From JBDTSW01 sp963797835 (GTDB taxonomy: Bacteria > Actinomycetota > Thermoleophilia > Solirubrobacterales > 70-9), in contig CAWCRN010000003.1 of NCBI GenBank assembly GCA_963797835.1, forward strand, positions 1 to 64,000: 64,000 bases of DNA, read 5' to 3'. The notes below the pieces were generated by a model, which did no database searches, had not been told where the DNA came from, and worked only from the letters and a program-made list of their open reading frames with translations. Both the position numbers and the translations under genes were made by a program. This document shows positions 43,137 to 51,237 of this stretch, one piece after another. Position 1 is the stretch's first letter. Each line of letters begins with the position of its first letter.

Positions 43137-44020
43137 GACTCGACCCCTTCCAGGTCGAGCTCGGCGAGTCGCTCGCGGTCGTTGAGGATGTCGATCTCGG
43201 CGATCTTGCCGTCCGCGACCGTGATCCCCATGAGGGCGAACGGCCTGCCCCCGGGGGCGACCAGGACGCCGGGGGCGCCGTTGACGCGGATCGGCTGGGC
43301 GAACTTGGCCAGACCGGAGAACTTCTGCGCCTGCGCCAAGACGGCCTCGGCGCCCCGGATCTCCTCGGACACGCCGAACCTGGTCCCCGCCCCACGGTCG
43401 ACCCGCAGCACGACGTCGGGATCGAGCAGCGCCAGCAGGCCCTCGAAGTCGCCCTCGCGGGACGCGGCGATGAAGGCGGCGACCACCTCGCGCTGCTTGG
43501 CCTGGTCGGCGTCGGGCACGGGGGCGGCGCCGCGGACGCGGCGGCGCGCGCGGCTCGCCAGCTGGCGGGCCGCCTCCGGACTGCGCTCGACCAGCGGGGC
43601 GATCTCGTCGAAGGGCACCCCGAACATGTCGTGCAGCACGAACGCGAGGCGCTCGGCGGGGTTGAGCGTCTCCAGCACCACGAGGAGGGCCAGGCCGACC
43701 GAGTCGGCGAGGATCGCCTCGTGCTCCGGGTCCACCTCGTCCTCGCGGCTCACGATCGGCTCCGGGATGTGCGGGCCGATCGGCTCCTCGCGGCGGGCCT
43801 TGCGCGCGCGCAGCATGTCGAGGCTGACGCGTGCGACCACGGTCGTCAGCCAGCCGGTGAGGTTCTCGACGCCGCTGGTGTCGGTGCGGTTGAGGCGAAT
43901 CCAGGCCTCCTGGACGGCGTCGTCGGCCTCGCTCACGGAGCCGAGCATCCGGTAGGCAACCGCGCGAAGATGGGTCCTGTTCTCCTCGAAACCTTCCTCT
44001 AGGTAGTCGCGATCAGCCAC
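43133..44020 (-). CDS. ECF41-type sigma factor with fused SnoaL-like regulatory domain
   Basis: A 295-residue sigma factor. Regions: HLRAVAYRMLGSVSEADDAVQEAWIRL (region 2), WLTTVVARVSLDMLRARKARREE, IPEPIV in the linker (cf. the group's WLPEP), LERLAFVLHDMFGVPFDEIAP-like region 4 with AERLAFVLHDMF, then a SnoaL/NTF2-like domain (VVAAFIAASREGDFEGLLALL) including VDRGAG at the site of the group's DGGGK box and a NDRERLAEL end resembling NPDKL. ECF41 has no separate anti-sigma; the C-terminal domain regulates it. A TGTCACA-N16-CGTC promoter lies upstream (44058-44084). Divergent from a DHA2 pump gene. Confidence 0.88.
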   Translation of the reverse strand: MADRDYLEEGFEENRTHLRAVAYRMLGSVSEADDAVQEAWIRLNRTDTSGVENLTGWLTTVVARVSLDMLRARKARREEPIGPHIPEPIVSREDEVDPEHEAILADSVGLALLVVLETLNPAERLAFVLHDMFGVPFDEIAPLVERSPEAARQLASRARRRVRGAAPVPDADQAKQREVVAAFIAASREGDFEGLLALLDPDVVLRVDRGAGTRFGVSEEIRGAEAVLAQAQKFSGLAKFAQPIRVNGAPGVLVAPGGRPFALMGITVADGKIAEIDILNDRERLAELDLEGVES

Positions 44021-44057
44021 CGGGTCACATCCTTTCGTAGCTTTCCGTCATAGGGGC

Positions 44058-44084
44058 GACGTAATAGGCGACGGCGATGTGACA
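44058..44084 (-). promoter_or_regulatory. ECF41-type promoter for the sigma-factor gene
   Basis: On the minus strand the sequence TGTCACA, 16 bases, CGTC matches the known ECF41 group promoter (-35 TGTCACA, -10 CGTC). It ends 38 bases before the sigma ATG, implying autoregulation. The divergent MFS start is 18 bases on the other side, so binding here could also affect that gene. Confidence 0.75.
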
Positions 44085-44101
44085 AGGAGACGGGCTTTCT
44101 G

Positions 44102-45664
44102 ATGGAACGCAAGTGGTGGACCCTGCTCGCCGTCTCGGTGGCGACCTTCATGCTCCTGCTCGACATCACCGTCGTGAACGTCGCGCTGCCGTCGATACGC
44201 GAGGACCTCGGCGCCAGCTTCACCGACCTCCAGTGGGTGATCGACGCCTACGCCCTGACGCTCGCGGCGCTGGTGTTGACCGCCGGGTCGCTCGCCGACC
44301 GGCTCGGGCGCCGCCGCGTGTTCGCTGCCGGGCTTGCGATCTTCTCGGTCGCCTCGCTGCTGTGCGCGCTGGCGCCCGACCCGACGTTCCTCAACCTCTC
44401 GCGCGCCCTCCAGGGCGTCGGCGGCGCGATCATGTTCGCGGTCTCGCTCGCGCTGATCGCCCAGGAGTTCCCGGCCGGGCGCGAGCGCGGGACGGCGATG
44501 GGCGCCTACGGCGCGACGATCGGCGTCTCGGTGGCGATCGGCCCGTTGATCGGCGGGGCGCTCACCGACGGGCTCGGCTGGGAGTCGATCTTCTACGTGA
44601 ACGTCCCGATCGGCATCGCCGCGATCGCGGTCACCTACCTGCGCCTCCGCGAGAGCCGCGACCCGCACGCGACGCGGATCGACTGGGCGGGCGTCGTGAC
44701 CTTCAGCGGGGCGCTGTTCCTCCTGGTCCTGGCGCTCGTGCGCGGCAACGAGGAGGGTTGGGGCAGCACGCTGATCGTCTCGCTGCTCTGTGGGGCGGCG
44801 CTGCTCATGGCCGCGTTCGTCGTGGTCGAGCGCCGCGTGCGCGAGCCGATGCTTCCCCTCGGCCTGTTCAAACGGCCGGCCTTCACCGGCGTGCAGCTGG
44901 CGGCGTTCGCCGTCTCGGGCTCGATGTTCGCGCTCTTCCTCTACCTCACGCTCTACCTGCAGAGCTACCTCGAGCTCTCCCCGTTCGAGGCCGGCGTGCG
45001 CTACCTGCCGATCACGCTCGCGAGCTTCTTCGCGGCGCCGATCGCGGGCGTTCTCCTCTCGCGGGTCCCCGCGCGGCTGATGATGAGCGGCGCCCTGGCC
45101 GCGTGTGGCGTCGGCCTGCTCCTGATGTCGGGGATCGAGACGAGCGACGAGTGGACGACCCTCCTCGGCGGCTTCCTGGTCGCCGGCGCCGGCGTGGGCT
45201 TCCTGAACCCGGTGATCGCCGACGTCGCGGTGAGCGTCGTGCCCAAGGAGCAGAGCGGCATGGCCGCCGGCATCAACGACACCTTCCGGCAGGTGGGCGT
45301 GGCCGTGGGCATCGCCGCGCTGGGGGCGATCTTCATCGGCACCGGGTCCGACCGCGTCGCGGAGCTGACCGCCGGGACCCCGGCCGCCGACGGCGACCGT
45401 CCCCGCCTCCTGATCGAGGCCGCGTCGTCGGGCAACCTCGACCAGGCGCTCGAGGCGGCGCCCCCGGACGCGCGCGAGCCGATCGCGGCCGCCGTCGGTG
45501 ACGGGTTCGTGACCGGCCTGAACGAGGTGCTGGTGATCGGAGCGCTGCTCGCCTTCGCGGGCGCCATCGTCTCCCTCTGGCTCGTCCGCGAGGGCGACAT
45601 CGAGCGCGAGCCGCTCGAGGCGGAGCCCGAGCCGGAGCCCGCGCCCGACGCCACTGCGGCCTGA
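44102..45664 (+). CDS. DHA2-family MFS multidrug efflux transporter (EmrB/QacA type)
   Basis: A 520-residue 14-helix proton antiporter. Signature regions: LLDITVVNVALPSI and QWVIDAYALTLAALVLTAGSLADRLGRRRVF (motif A), IGVSVAIGPLIGGALTDGLGW (motif C). Start ATG 44102 has GACAAGGAGACGG at 9-14 bases. C-terminal tail is acidic and Pro/Glu-rich. Substrates are typically lipophilic drugs or cations. Divergent from the ECF41 sigma gene with 81 bases between, so likely coregulated. Confidence 0.88.
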   Translation: MERKWWTLLAVSVATFMLLLDITVVNVALPSIREDLGASFTDLQWVIDAYALTLAALVLTAGSLADRLGRRRVFAAGLAIFSVASLLCALAPDPTFLNLSRALQGVGGAIMFAVSLALIAQEFPAGRERGTAMGAYGATIGVSVAIGPLIGGALTDGLGWESIFYVNVPIGIAAIAVTYLRLRESRDPHATRIDWAGVVTFSGALFLLVLALVRGNEEGWGSTLIVSLLCGAALLMAAFVVVERRVREPMLPLGLFKRPAFTGVQLAAFAVSGSMFALFLYLTLYLQSYLELSPFEAGVRYLPITLASFFAAPIAGVLLSRVPARLMMSGALAACGVGLLLMSGIETSDEWTTLLGGFLVAGAGVGFLNPVIADVAVSVVPKEQSGMAAGINDTFRQVGVAVGIAALGAIFIGTGSDRVAELTAGTPAADGDRPRLLIEAASSGNLDQALEAAPPDAREPIAAAVGDGFVTGLNEVLVIGALLAFAGAIVSLWLVREGDIEREPLEAEPEPEPAPDATAA

Positions 45665-45689
45665 CCGGGGCTCCATGCCGGCGCCGGCG

Positions 45690-46307
45690 CTAGGCCGCCT
45701 CGGGGATCGCTGACATGTAGCGGCGAACCTGCGCCCGGTCGACGTCGGTCGCCTGCGGGTCCGGCGCCCATTCCAGCCGCTCCTCGGGGAGGCGGTCGCG
45801 CAGCCGCGTCCGCGCCCGCTGAAGCGAGCTGTTGACCGAGGCGACGGTGGCGTCGAGTGACCCCGCGGCGTCCCTCGCCGACCAGCCGAGCAGGTAGCGC
45901 ATCAGAAGGATCGTCCGCTGCGTCGTGGGGAGGTGGCGGACCGCTGCCTCAAGGGTCAGCTCAACCGTCTCCTTCGCCACCAGCGCGGCGGCCGGCTCGG
46001 GGTCGGAGGCGGGGATCGCGTCGAGGGGATCATGCTCGCCGTCCTGGTCCTGCCATGAGGCCGTCGGAGGCCGGCGCCTCAGCACGTCGAGCGAGGCGTT
46101 CGTGGCGATCCGGTAGAGCCAGCTTCGAAGCGCTGCATCGCCCCTGAACTTCGCCCGCCAGCGCCAGGCGCGAAGGAGCGCCTCCTGGACGGCGTCGTCG
46201 GCGTCCTCGGCCGAGCCGAGGATCCCATAGCAGCGAGCCCAGAGCTCGCCGCGATAGCGCTCGGCGGCCTCCGCGAAGACGGCGTCCCGGGTGGGCGGGC
46301 CGGTCAT
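45690..46307 (-). CDS. ECF-family RNA polymerase sigma factor
   Basis: A 205-residue sigma factor. Region 2: GILGSAEDADDAVQEALLRAWR and SWLYRIATNASLDVLRRRP; region 4: RHLPTTQRTILLMRYLLGWSARDAAGSLD and ASVNSSLQRARTRLRDRL. After region 4 only about 30 residues follow (WAPDPQATDVDRAQV), so there is no large regulatory extension in this gene. No zf-HC2 anti-sigma gene is adjacent; upstream neighbour is an alpha/beta hydrolase on the same strand. Could be SigG-like (hydrolase-linked), not certain. Confidence 0.85.
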   Translation of the reverse strand: MTGPPTRDAVFAEAAERYRGELWARCYGILGSAEDADDAVQEALLRAWRWRAKFRGDAALRSWLYRIATNASLDVLRRRPPTASWQDQDGEHDPLDAIPASDPEPAAALVAKETVELTLEAAVRHLPTTQRTILLMRYLLGWSARDAAGSLDATVASVNSSLQRARTRLRDRLPEERLEWAPDPQATDVDRAQVRRYMSAIPEAA

Positions 46308-46341
46308 CGCGGCCCTCCGTGGAGGGGGTCGCCGGCCGAGC

Positions 46342-46956
46342 CTAGGGGAGCACGGAGGGGAGCCAGGCCCGGATCGCCTCGCCGACGGCGTCGAGGTCGG
46401 CCTTGAGGCTGTGGTTCCCGGCGACCAGCACGAGCGTGCGGTTCGGCCCCTCGGGCGGGACGCCGAACTGGTCGCGCTCGCCCTGGACGACCAGCGTCGG
46501 GACGCCGGCGCCGTCCAGCTCGTCGAGGCGGTCGGGCTTGGGCGGCGCGCCCTTGCGCTGTGGCGGGCGCACCGGGAAGGCCAGGCATAGCACCGCGATC
46601 GCGTCGAGCTCGCCGGCGGTCCGGCAGGCCACCCGCGCGCCCATCGAACGGCCGCCGACGATCAGCGGCAGGCCCTCGATCGGCCCGTCGCGCAGGTGCT
46701 CGACCACCGTCGTGAACGCCAGGTCGAGTTGAGCCGGTGGCGCCGGCGACTTGCGTCCGGCCACGAGGTAGGGCTGCTCCATCTGGGCCACCGAGACCCC
46801 GGCCTCCACTGCGACGGCTGTGGCCGCCTCGAGGTCGGGCGAGCCGACCCCGACGCCAGCGCCGTGACACATCACCAGCGCGGCTCGGGGCTGCTCGGCC
46901 GGGTGCAGGTGGGCCCGGGCGGGCCCGTGGGGTGTCTGGATCTCGATCGTATCCAC
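46342..46956 (-). CDS. Alpha/beta hydrolase, TEX30/KANL3-like (dienelactone-hydrolase fold)
   Basis: A 204-residue small hydrolase. LVMCHGAGVGVGSPDLEA carries the oxyanion loop, GGRSMGARVA the nucleophile Ser, VLCLAFPVRPP is the conserved core strand, TLVVQGERDQFGVP provides the Asp and LVAGNHSL the His. Length fits the TEX30/KANL3 family. Codirectional with the LLM flavoenzyme upstream and the ECF sigma downstream (35-base gap); these may be cotranscribed. Substrate unknown. Confidence 0.82.
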   Translation of the reverse strand: MDTIEIQTPHGPARAHLHPAEQPRAALVMCHGAGVGVGSPDLEAATAVAVEAGVSVAQMEQPYLVAGRKSPAPPAQLDLAFTTVVEHLRDGPIEGLPLIVGGRSMGARVACRTAGELDAIAVLCLAFPVRPPQRKGAPPKPDRLDELDGAGVPTLVVQGERDQFGVPPEGPNRTLVLVAGNHSLKADLDAVGEAIRAWLPSVLP

Positions 46957-46983
46957 GGCGGCCGATGCTAGCCCGGCGTGCGG

Positions 46984-47916
46984 TCATGCGTGCGCTGCGA
47001 GGAGGGGGCCGGCACTGCGCCTGGCGACCTCTCCCGCGACTGCCTCGCGGACGCCCGGCACGACCTCCTCGGCGAACCGCTCGATCTGGCGGACGGGATC
47101 GCCCTCGGGCCAGAGCACGAACGCCGAGAACCCGAGGTCGACCGCGAACTCGGTGAGCGTGTCGACCCAGTGCGCCGGCGGGCCGTGCAGGAGCTCGCGG
47201 GCCGGGGTGTTGACGATCTCGCCGGAGATGTTGTAGATGCCGCGGATCTCCGCCGGGTCGCGATCGGCCATCTCCGCCCCCCGTTCGATCCGCCGCCGCA
47301 TCCCCGGGACGTCCTCCGGAGAGACGGACGGGAACGATGGCACCCAGCCGTCCCCCAGGCGCCCGGTCAGCTCGAGCATCCGCGGCCGGACGGCCCCAAC
47401 CCAGATCCCGATCGGGTGGGCCGGCGGAGGGCCGGGCCTGGTGCCGGGGACACGGTAGTGCTCGCCTTCGTACCTGACGGAGCGCTGGCCCGACCAGTAC
47501 GCGCGGATGATCTCGATCGCCTCCTCGAGAGCGTCCACCGACTCGCCCGGCGTCCGCGCCGGGCCGCCCATCGCCTCGATCGCGTCCCAGAACCCGCCGG
47601 CGCCCAGGCCCAGCTCGAAGCGGCCGCCGCTCATCACGTCGAGCGAGGCGCCGAGCTTGGCCAGCATCGCCGGCGGGCGCAGCGGGACGTTCGCGACATC
47701 GGGGAAGAACCTCAGCCTCTCGGTCCTCGCCATCAGGTCGGAGATCAGCGCGAACGTGTCGAGGTAGCGGCGCTGGTAGGGGTGGTCCTGGATCCCGATC
47801 AGGTCGAGGCCCCTGCGCTCGGCAACGTCCACCTGCTTGACGAGATCGGGGTACGACGCCGCCTCGGGGATGGGGAAGAACCCGAACTCGAGCTGGTGGT
47901 TGGCCTGTTCGCTCAC
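46984..47916 (-). CDS. LLM-class (luciferase-like) flavin-dependent oxidoreductase
   Basis: A 310-residue TIM-barrel protein. N-terminus QLEFGFFPIPEAASYPDLVKQ, then RGLDLIGIQDHPYQRRYLDT, LRFFPDVANVPLRPPAMLAK and the phosphate-binding loop GRFELGLGAGGFWDA; C-terminus WVGAVRPRMLELTGRLGDGWVPS. This is the F420/FMN-dependent N5,N10-methylene-H4MPT reductase-like subgroup common in actinobacteria. Cofactor F420 is a fair guess but not shown. Divergent from the PAP2 gene; repeats at 47972-47994 lie between. Confidence 0.87.
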   Translation of the reverse strand: MSEQANHQLEFGFFPIPEAASYPDLVKQVDVAERRGLDLIGIQDHPYQRRYLDTFALISDLMARTERLRFFPDVANVPLRPPAMLAKLGASLDVMSGGRFELGLGAGGFWDAIEAMGGPARTPGESVDALEEAIEIIRAYWSGQRSVRYEGEHYRVPGTRPGPPPAHPIGIWVGAVRPRMLELTGRLGDGWVPSFPSVSPEDVPGMRRRIERGAEMADRDPAEIRGIYNISGEIVNTPARELLHGPPAHWVDTLTEFAVDLGFSAFVLWPEGDPVRQIERFAEEVVPGVREAVAGEVARRSAGPLLAAHA

Positions 47917-47971
47917 TTGGTGCCTTCCGGTAGGGGGTTGAGGTAGATGAAAGGCTATCAGAAATACTTGA

Positions 47972-47994
47972 TTGCTACCAATGATTTGCTACCA
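47972..47994. promoter_or_regulatory. Direct repeats TTGCTACCA between LLM and PAP2 genes
   Basis: TTGCTACCA occurs twice, 14 bases apart start to start, in an AT-rich stretch 56-78 bases from the LLM start; a third partial match (TACCACC) follows at 48001. The arrangement looks like a regulator site or overlapping promoters for the two divergent genes. Confidence 0.4.
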
Positions 47995-48035
47995 TCGACG
48001 TACCACCATGGCTGAAGGTCCACCGCGAGGTCACG

Positions 48036-48809
48036 ATGTCCGCCAAGGCAAGCCAGATCGATTGCAGGGGAGGAGTTGAGTTCGGCTGGCGCCGGCAGCT
48101 GGCGCTCTTCGTCGGCGCCTACGCGGTCTACAACCTCGCGCGCTTCCTCTTCGTGGGCGACCTCTCGGAGGCCAAGGCGCACGCCGAGTGGATCTTCGAG
48201 CTCGAGCAGGACGCGGGCCTCGCAATCGAGCGCTCCGTGCAGGGTGCGCTTGATTCGGGAGTCGCGAGCTGGATCTTCAGCAACGTCTACATGGCCGCCC
48301 AGCTCGTGGTCCTCCCCGGCTCGCTGATCTTCCTCTACCGCCGCTCGCCCGAGCTCTATCGAGGCCTGCGCAACACGATCCTCGCCACCTGGCTGATCGC
48401 GGTGCCGGTCTACGCGCTGTTCCCGGTCGCCCCGCCCCGACTCGCCGATCTCGGCTTCGTCGACACGGTCTCGGAGCAGACGGGCTTCGCGCTCACCGGA
48501 CGCTCGACGATCTTCTACAACCCGCTTGCAGCGGTCCCGAGCCTCCACGTCGGGTTCGCCGTGGCGATCGGGGTCGCCGTGGCGATGTCGCTGCAGGCCC
48601 GCTGGGCCCAGTTCCTGGCCCTGCTCTGGGGCCCGCTGGTCGCCGTCGCCGTGGTCGCGACAGGCAACCACTACGTGTTCGACATCGCGGCCGGGGTCGC
48701 GGTGACCGTGCTCGGGTTCTACGCCGGCCGGTACGTGGCCCGCCGGGCGGAGGCGGCCGGGCCGTCGCCGCAGACGGCGGGGCAGCTGGCGACCTCGCCA
48801 GGCGGATGA
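48036..48809 (+). CDS. PAP2-family membrane phosphatase / phosphotransferase (AUR1-like)
   Basis: A 257-residue integral membrane protein with about six helices. Catalytic motifs: PSLHVGFAVAIGVA (C2-type, PSxH) and ATGNHYVFDIAAG (C3-type HxxxD). The first classical motif KxxxxxxRP is not seen, which is usual for the PAP2_3/inositol-phosphotransferase-like branch. Acts on phospholipid or polyprenyl phosphate at the outer membrane face. Its stop overlaps the DedA start by 4 bases, so the two are coexpressed. Confidence 0.83.
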   Translation: MSAKASQIDCRGGVEFGWRRQLALFVGAYAVYNLARFLFVGDLSEAKAHAEWIFELEQDAGLAIERSVQGALDSGVASWIFSNVYMAAQLVVLPGSLIFLYRRSPELYRGLRNTILATWLIAVPVYALFPVAPPRLADLGFVDTVSEQTGFALTGRSTIFYNPLAAVPSLHVGFAVAIGVAVAMSLQARWAQFLALLWGPLVAVAVVATGNHYVFDIAAGVAVTVLGFYAGRYVARRAEAAGPSPQTAGQLATSPGG

Positions 48810-49699
48810 AGCCCCCCGGGGCCGCGGCGGCCCCGGGGCGGGGACGCGGACGGCTGGCGCAGGCGGCCCTCGTCGCCGTGCTGGTCGCGCTGGCCGTCGC
48901 CTTCGCCACCGGGGTCATCGAGACTCCGGACGTGTCCGGGGTGCTGTCGGACGCGGCGGACTCGCTCGGGGCCTGGACCTACCTCGCGGTCCCCGTGCTC
49001 GCGATGCTCGAGACCGGGGCCTTCGTCGGGCTGGTCGTGCCCGGCGAGACGGCGATCGTCGTCGGCGGCGTCGTCGCCCAGCGCGGCGACGTCTCGCTGC
49101 CGGTGCTGATCGCGCTCGTCTCCGCGGCGGCGGTCGCCGGCGACGTCGTGAGCTTCCTGCTCGGCCGCCGGTTCGGCCGGCCATTCCTCGACCGCCATGG
49201 CAGCCGCATGCGCCTGCGCCCCGAGCAGATCCAGTGGGCGGAGCGGTTCTTCGACCGCCACGGGGGCAAGGCCGTGCTGATCGGGCGCTACGTCGGGATC
49301 CTGCGGGCGCTGACGCCCTTCGTCGCCGGTGCCTCGGCGTTTCCGCTGCGACGGTTCCTCCCTTACACCGCCGCCGGCGCCGCCGGGTGGGCGACCGCGT
49401 TCACGCTCGTGGGCTACGCCTTCTCCGAGTCGTTCGAGAGCTCGGGCGAGACCGCGACGCGGATCGCGCTGACCGCGGCGCTCCTGATCGGCGCCGCCCT
49501 CATCCTCGGCCATCGGCTGGCCCGGAGCCGGCGAGATCCCGATACGGGCGCGGATCGTCGACCACGATGGCGTCGGCGCCCAGCGCCGCCAGCCGCCGGG
49601 CCTCCGAGGGCCGATCGATCCCCCATACGTACACCTCCCCCCCGCCCCGGCGCGCGACCTCAAACAGAGGCGGCGTCGCCAGGGAGCGGTGCACGCTGA
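48806..49699 (+). CDS. DedA/SNARE-associated (VTT) membrane protein
   Basis: DedA-family protein. Features: AMLETGAFVGLVVPGETAIVVGGVVAQRG, GDVVSFLLGRRFGRPFLDRHG, and the family stretch FFDRHGGKAVLIGRYVGILRALTPFVAGAS. ATG 48806 overlaps the PAP2 stop. After the last helix (LGHRLARSRR, near 49535) the reading frame continues for about 55 Arg/Pro-rich residues antisense to the GDPD gene; this 200-base tail overlap is probably spurious and the natural end may have been lost through an indel. DedA proteins are linked to lipid carrier recycling. Confidence 0.78.
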   Translation: MKPPGAAAAPGRGRGRLAQAALVAVLVALAVAFATGVIETPDVSGVLSDAADSLGAWTYLAVPVLAMLETGAFVGLVVPGETAIVVGGVVAQRGDVSLPVLIALVSAAAVAGDVVSFLLGRRFGRPFLDRHGSRMRLRPEQIQWAERFFDRHGGKAVLIGRYVGILRALTPFVAGASAFPLRRFLPYTAAGAAGWATAFTLVGYAFSESFESSGETATRIALTAALLIGAALILGHRLARSRRDPDTGADRRPRWRRRPAPPAAGPPRADRSPIRTPPPRPGARPQTEAASPGSGAR

Positions 49700-50219
49700 C
49701 CGCTTCACAGAGCCCGAGGCGGAGAGCCTCGGCGACCGCCCCCGGCACGTCGCGCCTGGCCGACCCGAGGCGCGCGGCCGCCGCGTGGCGGGCCCGCTTC
49801 AGCGACCACGCCCGCACGAGGGACGCCTCCGCGTCACCCAGAGCCTGGAGCACGTGCACCCTCCTCGCACAGGCGACGGCACGCCCCAGCAGGCCCGCGG
49901 CACGGATGGCTGCGACCGCCTCGGCCTCCACTCCCCCCTCCTTTACGTCGACCATGAGGCCCACGGCGCCATGCTCGGGCTCGGCCAGGACGCCAAGCGC
50001 GTCGGCCAGGCGCACCGCCCGGCCCCGCCGCGCGTCCCGCCGGCGGTGAGCGAGGACCAGCTCTCGGCCGGGTCCGCGGCGCACGTCCACCTCGACCGCA
50101 CCGGCTCCCGCGGCGATCGCGGCGCGCAAACCCGCAGGGGAGTTCTCGGGTGCGAGGGCGGCCGCGCCGCGATGGCCGACGATCACCGGGGGGCTGCCTG
50201 AGGAGGCCAGCATCGCCAC
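49500..50219 (-). CDS. Glycerophosphodiester phosphodiesterase family protein
   Basis: A 239-residue GDPD TIM-barrel. The first His motif is VGHRGAAALAPENSPAGL, metal ligands VEVDVRR, second His LVLAHRRR, then VYVWGIDRPSEARRLAALGADAIVVDDP at the end. It is shorter than secreted GlpQ and has no signal, so it is a cytosolic-type or membrane-recruited form. Hydrolyses glycerophosphodiesters to glycerol-3-P plus alcohol. Overlaps the DedA tail on the opposite strand. Divergent from the UPF0104 gene. Confidence 0.85.
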   Translation of the reverse strand: MAMLASSGSPPVIVGHRGAAALAPENSPAGLRAAIAAGAGAVEVDVRRGPGRELVLAHRRRDARRGRAVRLADALGVLAEPEHGAVGLMVDVKEGGVEAEAVAAIRAAGLLGRAVACARRVHVLQALGDAEASLVRAWSLKRARHAAAARLGSARRDVPGAVAEALRLGLCEAVSVHRSLATPPLFEVARRGGGEVYVWGIDRPSEARRLAALGADAIVVDDPRPYRDLAGSGPADGRG

Positions 50220-50247
50220 ATCCTGGCGGGAGGGCTATCTTTGATGC

Positions 50248-51174
50248 GTGGTCGCCGAAGCGATGCTCGTCGCGAGCGCGGCCTCCGGGTTGTGGGACGC
50301 CCTCGCCGGGGCACAGGTCGGGTGGCTGCTCGTCGCCGTGTGCCTGCACGTCAGCGCTCAGCTGATGCGTGGGATGGCGTGGCGCGGGGCCGTCCACGCT
50401 TCGCTCCCCCCGATCACGCGACGCCGCGCCTGCGCCTGCTACCTCAGCGGCGCCGGCCTCAGCGGCGTCCTCTCGGGGCGGGGCGGCGACGCGGTCCGCG
50501 TTGCCCTGGCGAAGCGCGAGCTCCCGGAGGCGAGCTGGCCCGCCCTCGCCGGCACGGCGGTCGCGGAGGGATCGTCTGAAGCCGTGCTCGGGCTGGGCCT
50601 GGCCCTGGCCGCCCTGGCGATCGGCGTCGACGCCCTTCAGCTGCCCTCGGTGGCGCTCGTCGCCGGGGTCCTCGCCGCGGCGCTGATCGTCGCCGCCCTG
50701 GCGCTGCGATCCGTGCGCGTGCGCCGAGCTGTCCGCGACCTCGGGAGGGGTGCAGCGGCGCTGCGCGACCCCCGCCGGCTCCTCTGCAACATCGTGCCCT
50801 GGCAGCTCGCCGGCAAGGCCCTCCGCCTCGGTGCCGTCGCCTGCTTCCTCCACGCCTTCGGCCTTCCCGTGAGCGTCGCGGTCGTGATCACGGCCTGCGT
50901 CGTCTACGGCTCGGGCAACGCCTTGCCACTGCCGGGAGCCGGGACGGCGGCGGCCGCGGCGGCGCTCCTGGTCGCGATCCCGGCGGCGGCCGGTCACCCG
51001 GTCGACGCCGGGGCGGTCTCGGCCCTCGTCATCGTGCAGCCGGCGCTGCTGACCTTCACCGGGGTCACGCTTTCGGCCATCCTGCTCTCGGCGCTCTTGG
51101 GCGTGCGCACGCCCGCCGCGCTCGTGCGGGCCAGCCGCGCGCTCGTGCCCCAGCCCGCGGGCGCCACGCCGTAG
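50248..51174 (+). CDS. Lysylphosphatidylglycerol synthase TM-region / UPF0104-like membrane protein
   Basis: A 308-residue protein with about eight helices of the LPG_synthase_TM / flippase-like family (AglD, MprF N-domain). Conserved pieces: GWLLVAVCLHVSAQLMRGMAWRGA, LSGAGLSGVLSGRGGDAVRVALAKRELP and VVYGSGNALPLPGAGTAAAAAALL (the PGGxG block). GTG start. In a neighbourhood of PAP2, DedA and GDPD it points to lipid handling at the membrane. Export of a lipid or glycolipid is inferred. Confidence 0.8.
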   Translation: MVAEAMLVASAASGLWDALAGAQVGWLLVAVCLHVSAQLMRGMAWRGAVHASLPPITRRRACACYLSGAGLSGVLSGRGGDAVRVALAKRELPEASWPALAGTAVAEGSSEAVLGLGLALAALAIGVDALQLPSVALVAGVLAAALIVAALALRSVRVRRAVRDLGRGAAALRDPRRLLCNIVPWQLAGKALRLGAVACFLHAFGLPVSVAVVITACVVYGSGNALPLPGAGTAAAAAALLVAIPAAAGHPVDAGAVSALVIVQPALLTFTGVTLSAILLSALLGVRTPAALVRASRALVPQPAGATP

Positions 51175-51220
51175 GCAAGTTTCATGCGTGCCTACGAATC
51201 GTTTGCGTACGCCAAGCAAA
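51171..51220. promoter_or_regulatory. Two inverted repeats upstream of the MarR-type gene
   Basis: GTAGGCA (51171-51177, overlapping the UPF0104 stop) with TGCCTAC (51189-51195), and TTTGC with GCAAA (about 51202-51220). The second lies 18 bases before the MarR ATG and is the better operator candidate; the first could be terminator or operator. Confidence 0.4.
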
Positions 51221-51237
51221 GCTGCTAGGTTCAGAGC

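Noticed and set aside
49560..49699. Extra C-terminal domain of DedA antisense to GDPD
   Set aside because: The tail is an Arg/Pro-rich shadow of the well-conserved GDPD coding strand; DedA proteins normally end after the last helix.
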